Positions 7,034 to 15,111 of a stretch of 34,367 bases of DNA are shown piece by piece. The notes under the pieces are model-generated. The model worked only from the letters and a program-made list of their open reading frames with translations. It did not search any database and was not told the DNA's origin. The first letter of the stretch is position 1, and every line of letters begins with the position of its first letter. Made by a program: the position numbers and the translations under genes. Origin of the DNA: JAPLHV01 sp964464245 (lineage in GTDB: Bacteria; Caldisericota; JANLFM01). The stretch spans positions 1-34,367 of the forward strand of contig CAYXFH010000175.1 of the NCBI GenBank assembly GCA_964464245.1. Reading direction: 5' to 3'.

Positions 7034-8657
7034 GGAGAAGGGGGCGCTCGCAGGCCGGACCGAGCTGACCACCACCGAGCTGATGCAGTTGCTGGAGGCT
7101 GCTACGGCCCATCTGGAACGAAATAAAGAAACCGTCAACGCGCTGAACGTCTTCCCTGTCCCCGATGGGGATACCGGAACAAATATGTTGCTCACGTTAC
7201 AGTCCACCTTGGACGAACTGCACCGCTCCTCGTTACGCTCGATGCGGGAATTCGCCGAGGCAACCACACGGGGCTCCCTGTTGGGCGCCCGAGGGAACTC
7301 CGGAGTGATCCTCTCCCAGCTTTTCCGTGGATTCGGACGCTCTTTAGACTCCAAAGAGACAATTACCACGCACGATCTGGCGGAAGCCTTTGTCGAAGCT
7401 TCTCGCACGGCCTACAAGGCCGTGATGAAGCCGGTGGAGGGAACCATGCTGACGGTAGCCCGAGAGACCGGCCAGGCCGCGCTCTTGATCCAGGACGAGA
7501 CCCGCATTGACGATTTCCTAGCGGCTGTGCTGCATTCCGCCCGCCGAACTTTGGCCAACACCCCCAATCTGTTGCCGATCCTGCGCGAGGCTGGGGTGGT
7601 CGATTCCGGCGGGAGTGGCTTGGTTTTCCTGCTGGAAGGCGCACTGGCCTGCTTGCGCGGGGAGCGCCTGGAAACGCATGACTTGACCGCACAAGCCTCC
7701 TTCGACAACGAGGAAGCCTTCGCCGAAGAGCTGAACTTTCGTTATGATATTCAATTTCTCCTTCGTGACTGCCATTTCAGTCGCCAAGAGGTGGAGGAGC
7801 GGTTAATCCCCCTGGGCGACTCGCTGTTGGTGATCGGAGAGCCGCTTCTCTTGCGGATCCATGTGCATAGCAATGAACCAGCTCAAGTGTTGGATCTGGC
7901 TTCCCGGATCGGCGCCCTCGACCAGGTCACCATGGAGGATATGTTGCAGCAGCATCAAGAGTTCAAGGAGAAAGGGAAAACCCCGCCTTGCCGAGGCGTC
8001 GCCTTGGCCGTGGTGGCCGCCGGAGCCGGTTTCGAGGAGATCTTCAGCAGCTTGGGCGTGGCCAAGCTGATTCCAGGCGGGCAATCGATGAACCCTTCCA
8101 CCAAAGATATCCTCAACGCCATCGATGCCAGCGAATGCCAAGAGTGGGTGATCTTACCCAATAACAGCAACGTCATCGGCACAGCTCTCCAAGCGAAGAG
8201 CATCTCCCAAAAGAAGCTATCTGTAGTTCCTACCCACAACCTGCCCCAGGGCATATCGGCTTGCCTGGCCTACAGCGAGGACTGCACCCTGGAGGAGAAC
8301 GCGCTGAAGATGGAGCGGGCTATCAAACGGGTGCATTGCGGCGAGATCACGTACGCTGTGCGCGATGGCTGCGTCAATGGAGTGACCTTCCAAGTTGGCG
8401 AGGTGATCGGCTTGGTGGACGACGAGCTGATGGAAGTAGGGGAGGATCCGGGTGCAGTAAGCTGCAGTGTGGTTCGAAAGCTGATCGAGCGGACTCATCC
8501 CGAAGTGGTGGTGACGCTCTACCGCGGAGAGGAAGCTGCCGAGGAAGAGGCTGAAGAGCTGCGGGACCAGTTGGCCGCGGAGTTCCCCCGAGCGGAGTTT
8601 GAGCAGCACTACGGCGGACAGCCCTTCTACTATTACATCATCTCCCTCGAGGAGTGA
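7023..8657 (+). CDS. fakA: DAK-domain kinase, FakA-like fatty acid kinase subunit
   Basis: A 544-residue protein with an N-terminal DhaL (DAK2) nucleotide-binding domain, a middle domain and a C-terminal DegV-like domain. The DhaL signatures NVFPVPDGDTGTNMLLTL and GARGNSGVILSQLFRG are clear. In Staphylococcus the homologue FakA phosphorylates fatty acids presented by FakB (DegV family) for phospholipid synthesis. No fakB is in this window, so the substrate here is inferred. The start ATG lies within the asp23 end, and the stop overlaps the recG GTG. Confidence 0.9.
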   Translation: MKNEEKGALAGRTELTTTELMQLLEAATAHLERNKETVNALNVFPVPDGDTGTNMLLTLQSTLDELHRSSLRSMREFAEATTRGSLLGARGNSGVILSQLFRGFGRSLDSKETITTHDLAEAFVEASRTAYKAVMKPVEGTMLTVARETGQAALLIQDETRIDDFLAAVLHSARRTLANTPNLLPILREAGVVDSGGSGLVFLLEGALACLRGERLETHDLTAQASFDNEEAFAEELNFRYDIQFLLRDCHFSRQEVEERLIPLGDSLLVIGEPLLLRIHVHSNEPAQVLDLASRIGALDQVTMEDMLQQHQEFKEKGKTPPCRGVALAVVAAGAGFEEIFSSLGVAKLIPGGQSMNPSTKDILNAIDASECQEWVILPNNSNVIGTALQAKSISQKKLSVVPTHNLPQGISACLAYSEDCTLEENALKMERAIKRVHCGEITYAVRDGCVNGVTFQVGEVIGLVDDELMEVGEDPGAVSCSVVRKLIERTHPEVVVTLYRGEEAAEEEAEELRDQLAAEFPRAEFEQHYGGQPFYYYIISLEE

Positions 8658-10744
8658 GCGCTCTCTCTTGGGCTGACCTGAACCAGCCGGTCCGTTTCAT
8701 CAAAGGATTCGGCCCAGCTCGCGCCGAGACACTCGCCAAGGTTGGGGTGCAGACATTGCTGGATTTGCTTGGCTATTACCCGCGGGCTTATCAAGACCGC
8801 CGGGTTCTCGTCCCCATCCCACTCCTGCGCGACGGCCAGGTGGCCACCATCACCGGCGTGGTGAGAGCCAGCGGGGAGTCGCGAGCACGCCCCGGCTTAC
8901 GCTTGTTGAAGGTAATTCTTGATGACGGCCGCGGCAAAGCCGAGCTCACGTGGTTCAACCAGCCCTACCTGAAGAAAGAGTTTCCCCCCGGGCGCGAGTT
9001 GATCGTCTCCGGCAAGGTAACGCGCCGCTATGGCGCGATTCAACTGAACACCCCCGACTGGGAGCCGGTCGACGAGGACCGTGACCCTCTCCACAGCGGG
9101 CGCATCGTCCCGATTTACCCACTCACCGCTGGTCTTAGCCAACGAGGCTTCCGCGCCAAGATGAGAGACGTGGTAGACCGCTACGCCGCCTTCCTCCCCG
9201 AGTTTCTTCCCCCCTCCATTCTCCGGGAAGAGCGCCTTCTGCCATGGAACGAGGCATTGGCGGCCATTCACTTCCCGGAGGACGACGGGCGATTGGAACA
9301 GGCCCGGGAGCGGTTGGCCTTCGAGGAGCTTTTCCTTTTGCAGCTCGGGTTCGCCCTGCGATGGCATGGACGCAAGGAAGAGAAAGGGATCGCTTTGCGG
9401 GCAGAGGGGCCGCTGCTGGAGCAGTTCACCGGCAGCCTGCCCTACCGATTGACGGAAGGTCAAGCCCAGGCTTTGGAGGAGTTGAAGCGCGAGCTACGCT
9501 CGCCCAAGCCGATGAATCGTTTACTGCAAGGAGAGGTCGGCTCGGGCAAGACGGTGCTCGCCGTCTATGCCATTCTGGCGGCGGTGCAATCCGGCTACCA
9601 GGCTGCTTTAATGGCGCCTACCGAGATCCTCGCCAGCCAGAACTATATGGTGCTGCGCTCTTTCCTGCACGGTATCACCGCCCAGATGGCTTTGCTCACC
9701 AGTTCCACCAAGAGCAAAGAACGAGCCACCCTGCTGGAAGGGTTGGCTGATGGTTCTGTACAGATCGCTGTGGGAACTCACGCCTTGCTCGAGGAGGGAG
9801 TCCGCTTCCATCATCTGGGGCTGGTGGTGATCGACGAGCAGCACCGCTTCGGCGTGATGCAGCGCAAACTCCTGCGTGCGAAAGGGGCCAGCCCGGACGT
9901 GCTGGTGCTGACCGCTACTCCAATCCCACGCAGCTTAGCCCTCACCCTTTACGGCGACCTCGACGTGAGCACCATCCACGGTTTACCGGCTAACCGACAG
10001 CCGATCACAACCTACCTGATGACCAAGGAGCGGATCGAAGAGGTGTACCAGTTTATCCGCCGCGAGGTCGGTGAGGGAGGACAAGTTTACATTGTTTGCC
10101 CCTTGGTGGAAGAGAAGGAGAGAGCTGAGGAGCTGGCAGCGCGTGCTGCGACCAGCTTGATGAAAGACCTCCAATCCAGCGTTTTCCCCGATCTCAGCCT
10201 GGGCCTGCTGCACGGGCGAATGGGAGGGAATGAGAAGGAGGCGGTCATGGCTGACTTCAAGGAGAGAAGAATCCAAGTTTTGGTGAGCACCACAGTGGTG
10301 GAGGTAGGGGTGGATGTGCCGAACGCCAACCTGATGGTCATCTGGGACGCCGACCGTTTCGGCTTGGCTCAACTGCACCAGTTGCGTGGACGGGTCGGGC
10401 GGGGAGAGCGCAAGTCATACTGCGTCCTGCTAGCCAACCCCAAAAACGAGGAGGCACGGCGACGTTTGGAGGTGATGGTCTCCACCCAGGATGGTTTCGT
10501 GATCTCAGCCGAAGACTTGAAGATTCGTGGGCCGGGGGAGTTCTTTGGCACCCAACAGTCCGGAAGCTTTGATCTAAGGCTGGTCAATCTTTTTGACCCG
10601 AGCACCTACAAGTTGCTTGACAGGGCCCGCGCGGCCGCTTTCCGCCTGGCCCAGGATCCGCGCTGGCTAGAAGTTTACCCTTTGCTGAGGCAGCTTTTGA
10701 CGAAACGCTTCCCGATGGGCAATGATCTGCCCCAGGTGGGCTGA
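8654..10744 (+). CDS. recG: ATP-dependent DNA helicase RecG
   Basis: Remodels stalled replication forks and Holliday junctions. The N-terminal wedge/OB domain includes the conserved YYPRAYQDR segment. The helicase core has Walker A (GEVGSGKTVLAVYA), the DEQH box with its RecG-specific continuation (IDEQHRFGVMQR), TATPIPRSLALTLYGDLD, and motif VI (QLRGRVGRG). The 696-residue length is typical. Start GTG 8654 overlaps the fakA stop. The last base of its TGA stop is the first base of the rsmD ATG. Confidence 0.97.
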   Translation: MSALSWADLNQPVRFIKGFGPARAETLAKVGVQTLLDLLGYYPRAYQDRRVLVPIPLLRDGQVATITGVVRASGESRARPGLRLLKVILDDGRGKAELTWFNQPYLKKEFPPGRELIVSGKVTRRYGAIQLNTPDWEPVDEDRDPLHSGRIVPIYPLTAGLSQRGFRAKMRDVVDRYAAFLPEFLPPSILREERLLPWNEALAAIHFPEDDGRLEQARERLAFEELFLLQLGFALRWHGRKEEKGIALRAEGPLLEQFTGSLPYRLTEGQAQALEELKRELRSPKPMNRLLQGEVGSGKTVLAVYAILAAVQSGYQAALMAPTEILASQNYMVLRSFLHGITAQMALLTSSTKSKERATLLEGLADGSVQIAVGTHALLEEGVRFHHLGLVVIDEQHRFGVMQRKLLRAKGASPDVLVLTATPIPRSLALTLYGDLDVSTIHGLPANRQPITTYLMTKERIEEVYQFIRREVGEGGQVYIVCPLVEEKERAEELAARAATSLMKDLQSSVFPDLSLGLLHGRMGGNEKEAVMADFKERRIQVLVSTTVVEVGVDVPNANLMVIWDADRFGLAQLHQLRGRVGRGERKSYCVLLANPKNEEARRRLEVMVSTQDGFVISAEDLKIRGPGEFFGTQQSGSFDLRLVNLFDPSTYKLLDRARAAAFRLAQDPRWLEVYPLLRQLLTKRFPMGNDLPQVG

Positions 10745-11286
10745 TGCGCATTTATTCGGGTTCCGAAAAAGGCCGGCGTCTTCATGCTAGGCGTAACCCG
10801 GGCTTGCGCCCTACTTCTGACAAAGTCAAGGAAGCGCTCTTCAACATCCTAGCCGGCCGGGTGGAAGGCGCTTCCTTTCTCGACCTCTTTGCCGGCACCG
10901 GTAACATCGGTTTAGAGGCGCTCAGCCGGGGCGCCGCCCTTTGCGTTTTCGTTGAACGTTCGCGAGCCAGCCTAGTCCTTCTGCGCCAAAATTTGCAGTC
11001 TACCGGACTGGAGGGGACGGTGTTGGCCATGGAAGTGAAGACCGCTCTGGTGCGGCTGGAGGAGAAAGGCCTGCGCTTTCGACTGGTCTTTCTCGACCCC
11101 CCCTATGAGCGCGGACTGATCGCACCCACTTTGACGGCTCTCTATCGTTCTTCCTTATTGGAAGCTGGTGCTATAATTGTCGCAGAACATTCCTTGCGAG
11201 AGGAGGTTGGCGCGCTCGGCTTGTCTAAGATTCGTACTTACCGCTATGGAGATAGCGCTCTTACCCTGTGGCAGGCAGCCCGATGA
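10744..11286 (+). CDS. rsmD: 16S rRNA (guanine-966-N2)-methyltransferase
   Basis: Methylates G966 of 16S rRNA with S-adenosylmethionine. The SAM-binding motif DLFAGTGNIGLEALSRGA and the catalytic FLDPPYERG (D/N-PPY) are both present, in a 180-residue protein of normal length. It begins at the ATG that shares one base with the recG stop and ends four bases into coaD (ATGA). RsmD next to coaD is widespread. Confidence 0.95.
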   Translation: MRIYSGSEKGRRLHARRNPGLRPTSDKVKEALFNILAGRVEGASFLDLFAGTGNIGLEALSRGAALCVFVERSRASLVLLRQNLQSTGLEGTVLAMEVKTALVRLEEKGLRFRLVFLDPPYERGLIAPTLTALYRSSLLEAGAIIVAEHSLREEVGALGLSKIRTYRYGDSALTLWQAAR

Positions 11287-11777
11287 GGAAAAATCGGGCT
11301 GTCGTTCCCGGTAGCTTTGACCCGGTCACGTACGGTCACCTGGACATCATCGAACGCGCCCAGGCCATCTTCGACGAGGTAGTGGTGGCGGTCATCGAGA
11401 ATCGCAGCAAGGATCAACTATTCGATCTGGTGGAGCGGGCGGAGATGCTTCGCGATGAAGTTGGTCGATGGTCCACGGTGAGCGTTGACACATTCTCCGG
11501 ATTGCTCGTAGAGTATATGAAGAAAGAGAAGGCGCAGATCATTGTGCGCGGGCTGCGGGTGATGTCAGACTTCGAATACGAATTGCAATTAGCGCTGATC
11601 AACCACGAGCTCGCCCCAGACGTGGAGACTTTTTTTCTTGCCGCATCGGGGCGGTATTCGTTTCTTAGTTCGAGAGTGGTCAAAGAGATCGCCTCTTATG
11701 GTGGGCCGGTGGCGGAGTTCGTCCCGCCGAAAGTAGAGGCCAGGCTGAAAGAAAAATACCGACTGGAAAGGGGTTAG
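11283..11777 (+). CDS. coaD: Phosphopantetheine adenylyltransferase
   Basis: Fourth step of coenzyme A synthesis: 4'-phosphopantetheine plus ATP gives dephospho-CoA. The nucleotidyltransferase motif GSFDPVTYGHLDII (T/HxGH) and the second signature SFLSSRVVKEIASYGG are clear. Start ATG 11283 (MRKNRAVVPGSFDP) overlaps the rsmD stop. An in-frame GTG at 11268 would add five residues with no family support. The length of 164 residues is normal. Confidence 0.96.
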   Translation: MRKNRAVVPGSFDPVTYGHLDIIERAQAIFDEVVVAVIENRSKDQLFDLVERAEMLRDEVGRWSTVSVDTFSGLLVEYMKKEKAQIIVRGLRVMSDFEYELQLALINHELAPDVETFFLAASGRYSFLSSRVVKEIASYGGPVAEFVPPKVEARLKEKYRLERG

Positions 11778-11779
11778 GA

Positions 11780-12268
11780 ATGGGCGTCTTAGAACTTCTG
11801 GATGACATCGAGAACCTCATCGATCAGGGTAAAAAAATCCCGTTCACTCATAATATCACCATCAAGATGGATCGAATGTTGGAGCTTCTCGACCAGATCC
11901 GTGAGAGCTTCCCGGAGGAGCTCTCTCAAGCCAAGTGGATTCTCCAGGAGCGCAAGAAGATGCTGGAGGAAGGGCAGCAGGAAGCCGACCGGCTGGTCCA
12001 ACAAGCCCGTGTCCAGGCACAGGCCATGGTCTCCGAATCGGATATTTTGCAGCAGGCAGAGATGAAGAGCAAAGAGATCTTGGAGCGTCGGGGAGAGGAA
12101 GCTCGCGCCTTGAAGCGCGATGCCGAGGCTTACGCCGAGGCGATGCTAGCCAAGCTGGAGGCAGTCCTAGATAAGGCCTTGTCCACTGTGAAGGCCGGAA
12201 AGAGCCAGCTGCGATCCTCATTGCAGAGTACGGGCGTAAACATTTCGGGAAAGCCGTCCGGCGCCTGA
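11780..12268 (+). CDS. Coiled-coil protein resembling ATP synthase F0 subunit B, function unknown
   Basis: A 162-residue, highly charged, almost wholly helical protein with no signal peptide or membrane segment. Residues from about 55 to 140 are rich in Glu, Gln, Lys and Ala (RKKMLEEGQQEADRLVQQAR, KRDAEAYAEAMLAKLE), a strong coiled-coil pattern like the stalk subunit of ATP synthase or DivIVA-type proteins. Similar proteins follow coaD in several Firmicutes and Actinobacteria. No specific role is known to me. It starts two bases after coaD and is probably cotranscribed. Its TGA stop (12266-12268) is the TGA of an 18-bp repeat unit, so the present C-terminus may have been set by repeat insertion. 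Confidence 0.75.
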   Translation: MGVLELLDDIENLIDQGKKIPFTHNITIKMDRMLELLDQIRESFPEELSQAKWILQERKKMLEEGQQEADRLVQQARVQAQAMVSESDILQQAEMKSKEILERRGEEARALKRDAEAYAEAMLAKLEAVLDKALSTVKAGKSQLRSSLQSTGVNISGKPSGA

Positions 12269-12306
12269 TAGCCCCCGGCAGCCTGATAGCCCCCCGGCAG
12301 GGTGTT
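12264..12306 (+). repeat. Two units of the 18-bp repeat (CCCCGG subtype)
   Basis: CTGATAGCCCCCGGCAGC and CTGATAGCCCCCCGGCAG (one extra C) followed by the array end GGTG. The first TGA is the stop of the preceding gene. Just beyond it, TGTTC and GAACA (12303-12307 and 12315-12319) form a small inverted repeat. Confidence 0.9.
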
Positions 12307-12324
12307 CCGGCGAAGAACACAGAA

Positions 12325-12486
12325 CCCCACCGTGCCGTGTGAAGAAGTGGTTTTGAACCTGTTTTTGCAGGTGGGCTTCTTAACTGAGATGAGAGAGGGA
12401 CAACTCCCGTCAGCCTCAGGTCAGATCCCCGGGGTTTAAGTGTTGGCTCAAACCGTTGTGCCTCTTCATCACAAACACAGCAGGGT
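12325..12486 (-). ncRNA. ssrS: Probable 6S RNA
   Basis: 6S RNA mimics an open promoter and binds the housekeeping RNA polymerase. On the minus strand the ends pair: ACCCTGCTGTGT (12486-12475) with ACACGGCACGGT (12340-12329), with one C-C mismatch and one G-T pair. After a bulge on the 5' side, TGAAGAGG pairs with CCACTTCTTCA-side bases. A large open region follows, carrying the small hairpin ACCTG-CAAAAA-CAGGT (12372-12357) on its 3' side. The distal rod has CTTAA/TTAAG, CTGAG/CTCAG and the apical GGGA-GTTG-TCCC. A long rod with a central bubble and a 3'-side hairpin is the 6S fold. A promoter sits directly upstream. In B. subtilis, as I recall, a 6S gene also lies by the hisS-aspS operon. 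No SRP RNA signature is present. Confidence 0.65.
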
Positions 12487-12492
12487 AGGTTT

Positions 12493-12521
12493 ATCCTAGC
12501 CTCTGGCGCGCAAATACGCAA
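12493..12521 (-). promoter_or_regulatory. Promoter of the probable 6S RNA
   Basis: Minus strand TTGCGT (12521-12516), 17-base spacer, TAGGAT (12498-12493). It lies inside the 3' end of hisS, and the -10 includes the hisS TAG stop. The predicted start near 12486 is exactly the base where the RNA's closing stem begins. Confidence 0.55.
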
Positions 12522-13752
12522 GCAAAGAGGTCAGCGCCACCTCCGTCTGTTGGCCTAAGGCCATCTCCCGTACCATCGCCACCCCCCGGCGCAACTCATC
12601 CTCGCCAATGATCACGGTATACCGGGCACTTTTTCGGTTGGCTATCTTCAACTGACTAGAAAGGCTGCGGGTGTCATAGGATTGGTTGACTGCCAATCCG
12701 GCCTGGCGTAGTTCCTGGGAAAGCAGCAAGGCTCGTTCCTGGGCTTCCGGCCCGAGGTGAACCAGGTATACGTCAAGGGGTGTTAAATTCGCCGCTCCCC
12801 GTTCAACGAGGATCAGCAGCGCTCGCTCTAAACCTCCGGCGAAGCCCACCCCAGGGGTCGGCGACCCACCGAGGGTGGCCACCAAGTCGTCGTAGCGGCC
12901 ACCGCCGCAAAGGGCGTTCTGGGCGCCCAGGTCAGGTGAAGTGACTTCAAAGACAGTGCGGGTGTAGTAGTCCAACCCGCGCACCAGCCGCGGCTCCAGT
13001 TGGAAGGGGAGAGCGACGAGGCTTAGGAGGCGCTGGACTTCCTGAAAGTGGGACCGGCAGTCAGGACAGAGATTCCCTGCGGAATGTGGCGCCTGATCCA
13101 GAATAGGCTGGCAGGAGGGATTCTTGCAATCCAACAAACGCAACGGGTTTCCGGCATGGCGCCGCTGGCAGTCTGGGCAGAGTTTGTCAAGGTGCGGGGT
13201 CATCGACTTTCTCAAGAGAGCCAGGTAATCGGGCCGGCAGTTGCGACAGCCGATGGAGTTGAGCAGGACAGTGAAACGCTGAATACCGAGGGTGCGATAG
13301 ACAGCGATGGCCACGGTGATCACTTCCACGTCGACCATCGCTTCGCCGGCGCCCAGAACCTCGAAACCGAATTGGTGGTGCTGGCGGAAACGGCCGGCTT
13401 GGGGCCGTTCGTAGCGAAACATTGGTCCCAGGTAGAGGAGCTTCTGCGGAAGCCCGCGATTGGCCAGGTTGTGCTGCAAGTAGGCGCGGGCTACAGCTGC
13501 GGTTCCCTCCGGACGTAGAGTCAGGCTACGACCGCCTCGGTCAGCGAAGGTGTACATTTCCTTGGAGACGATGTCCGTCTCACTGCCCACGCCGCGCTGG
13601 AACAACTCGGAATGCTCGAAGAGGGGGGTACGGATCTCCTCATAGACGAAGGAACGGGCAACTCGGCGGATGATCCCCTCCAGTTCCACCCAGAGGGCCG
13701 AGTCGGGAGGGAGGATGTCCTGGGTGCCGCGAGGGGCGTTCAGCGCCTCCAT
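12496..13752 (-). CDS. hisS: Histidyl-tRNA synthetase
   Basis: Charges tRNA-His. This 418-residue class II synthetase shows PRGTQDILPPDS, motif 2 (TLRPEGTAAVARAY), HHQFGFEVLG, the histidine-binding loop LVRGLDYYTRTVFE, LCGGGRYDDLV and the C-terminal anticodon-binding domain. A cysteine-rich insertion (GCRNC, CPDC, LDCKNPSC, CPDC) is typical of many Firmicutes and thermophile enzymes. The ATG overlaps the asnS stop by one base, so the two synthetases are coupled. Confidence 0.97.
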   Translation of the reverse strand: MEALNAPRGTQDILPPDSALWVELEGIIRRVARSFVYEEIRTPLFEHSELFQRGVGSETDIVSKEMYTFADRGGRSLTLRPEGTAAVARAYLQHNLANRGLPQKLLYLGPMFRYERPQAGRFRQHHQFGFEVLGAGEAMVDVEVITVAIAVYRTLGIQRFTVLLNSIGCRNCRPDYLALLRKSMTPHLDKLCPDCQRRHAGNPLRLLDCKNPSCQPILDQAPHSAGNLCPDCRSHFQEVQRLLSLVALPFQLEPRLVRGLDYYTRTVFEVTSPDLGAQNALCGGGRYDDLVATLGGSPTPGVGFAGGLERALLILVERGAANLTPLDVYLVHLGPEAQERALLLSQELRQAGLAVNQSYDTRSLSSQLKIANRKSARYTVIIGEDELRRGVAMVREMALGQQTEVALTSLLAYLRARG

Positions 13753-15020
13753 CAGGGGTACATCTTTTCCAGCATCCGAGGGAAGGGGATGCTCTCGCGG
13801 ATATGCTCCAGGCCGCAGATCCAGGCCACTGTCCGCTCCACGCCGATGCCGAAGCCGGCGTGAGGGACGGGACCGAAACGGCGCAAGTCAAGGTACCAGC
13901 GGTAGGGCTCCATCGGTAGGTTGTGTTGCCGGATGCGTTCCTCCAGCAGCTCCAGCGAGTCGATTCGCTCGGATCCGCCGATGATCTCACCATACCCCTC
14001 GGGGGCCAGCAAATCAGCGGAGAGGGTCACCTCCAGGCGTTGGGGATCCGGCTTCATATAGAACGCCTTGCAAGCCACTGGGAAGTGGGTGAGGAAGACC
14101 GGTTTCTCGTACCGGCCGCAAAGGAAAGCCTCTTGAGGCGCCCCTAAATCTTCACCCCAAGGCAGCTCCAACCCTCCCTCGGCCAGCATTTGGAGGGCAT
14201 CATCGTAGGTGATGCGGGGGAAGGGCGCCGTCACTTTGCGCAAGGCATCGGAATTCCGCTCCAGCGATTCCAGCTCACGGGATCGGTGGGTCAGCACCTG
14301 CTCCACGATGGAACAGATCAACCCCTCCTGCAGCCGGATGTTGTCCTCATAGGTGAAGAAAGCTGCTTCCGGCTCCATCATCCACAGCTCGGTGAGGTGG
14401 CGGCGGGTGTTGGACTTCTCCGCACGGAAAGCCGGGCCGAAGCAATAAACACGTTCCAGAGCCATACAGGTGGCCTCGTTGTATAATTGGCCGGACTGGG
14501 AGAGGTAAGCCGTCTCATTGAAGTACTCCACTGGGAAGAGGGTGGTGGTTCCCTCCACCGCGGCCGGAGTGAGGATCGGCGCGTCCACAAGGGTGAAGCC
14601 TTGGCCGTCCATGTAGTCTCGCATGGCCTTGACGATGGTGGCGCGGACGCGCAGGATCGCCGTCTGGCGCAGAGAGCGCAGCCAAAGGTGGCGGTGCTCC
14701 ATGAGGAAGGCGGTGCCGTGCTCCTTCAGGGTGATCGGATAATCCTGGGAAGGACCGACCAACTCCAGGTCACTGACCTCCAGCTCCACGCCGCCTGGAG
14801 AGCGGGCATCTTCTCGAACGCGACCGCGCAGGCGGAGAGAAGCCTCCTGGGTGAGCCGCTTGGCCAAGGCAAAAGACTCCGGGGAGAGGGCCTGTCGACT
14901 GGCCACGGCCTGCACCAGGCCGGTGCCGTCGCGCAAGAGGATGAATTGAACGGAACCGGAGGAGCGGATGTTGTACACCCACCCCTCCAATTGGACTTCC
15001 TGTTGGAGATAATCTTTCAA
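13752..15020 (-). CDS. asnS: Asparaginyl-tRNA synthetase
   Basis: A class IIb synthetase with an N-terminal OB-fold anticodon domain (QLEGWVYNIRSSGSVQFI) and a catalytic domain showing VEGTTTLFPVEYF, SQSGQLYNEA, RHLTELWMMEPEAAF, LAPEGYGEIIGGSERID and GIGVERTVAWICGL. It matches bacterial AsnRS such as the Thermus enzyme better than AspRS, which usually occupies this place after hisS. Start: TTG 15020 is the first conventional start but has no ribosome binding site. A strong AAAGGAGG (15060-15053) is instead followed by two in-frame ATC codons (15047 and 15044). Beginning there adds I-K-R-P-T-V-E-N, matching the usual extra N-terminal residues, so the true start may be AUC at 15044. Confidence 0.93.
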   Translation of the reverse strand: MKDYLQQEVQLEGWVYNIRSSGSVQFILLRDGTGLVQAVASRQALSPESFALAKRLTQEASLRLRGRVREDARSPGGVELEVSDLELVGPSQDYPITLKEHGTAFLMEHRHLWLRSLRQTAILRVRATIVKAMRDYMDGQGFTLVDAPILTPAAVEGTTTLFPVEYFNETAYLSQSGQLYNEATCMALERVYCFGPAFRAEKSNTRRHLTELWMMEPEAAFFTYEDNIRLQEGLICSIVEQVLTHRSRELESLERNSDALRKVTAPFPRITYDDALQMLAEGGLELPWGEDLGAPQEAFLCGRYEKPVFLTHFPVACKAFYMKPDPQRLEVTLSADLLAPEGYGEIIGGSERIDSLELLEERIRQHNLPMEPYRWYLDLRRFGPVPHAGFGIGVERTVAWICGLEHIRESIPFPRMLEKMYP

Positions 15021-15075
15021 ATTTTCGACTGTGGGACGCTTGATGATGGATTCCTCCTTTGCTTTATAGACCTAC

Positions 15076-15109
15076 GGTCCGGATTGACCGGAGGTCCGGA
15101 TTGACCGGA
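15076..15109. repeat. Two tandem copies of a 17-bp sequence upstream of asnS
   Basis: GGTCCGGATTGACCGGA occurs twice without a gap (15076-15092 and 15093-15109). Each copy holds an inverted repeat TCCGG-ATTGA-CCGGA. The block fills most of the 90-base gap between the penicillin-binding protein stop and the asnS ribosome binding site. It is unrelated to the 18-bp repeat family. Confidence 0.9.
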
Positions 15110-15111
15110 GA

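Noticed and set aside
8777..8795. CCCGCGGGCTTATCAAG in recG, resembling the repeat
   Set aside because: It encodes the conserved RecG motif YYPRAYQDR and differs from the core by an extra T. Coincidence of codons.
12325..12486. SRP (4.5S) RNA or tmRNA for this interval
   Set aside because: The SRP domain IV motif and the tmRNA tag frame and tRNA-like ends are all absent. The rod with central bubble fits 6S better.
14487..15104. 205-residue ORF on the + strand
   Set aside because: Antisense shadow of asnS.
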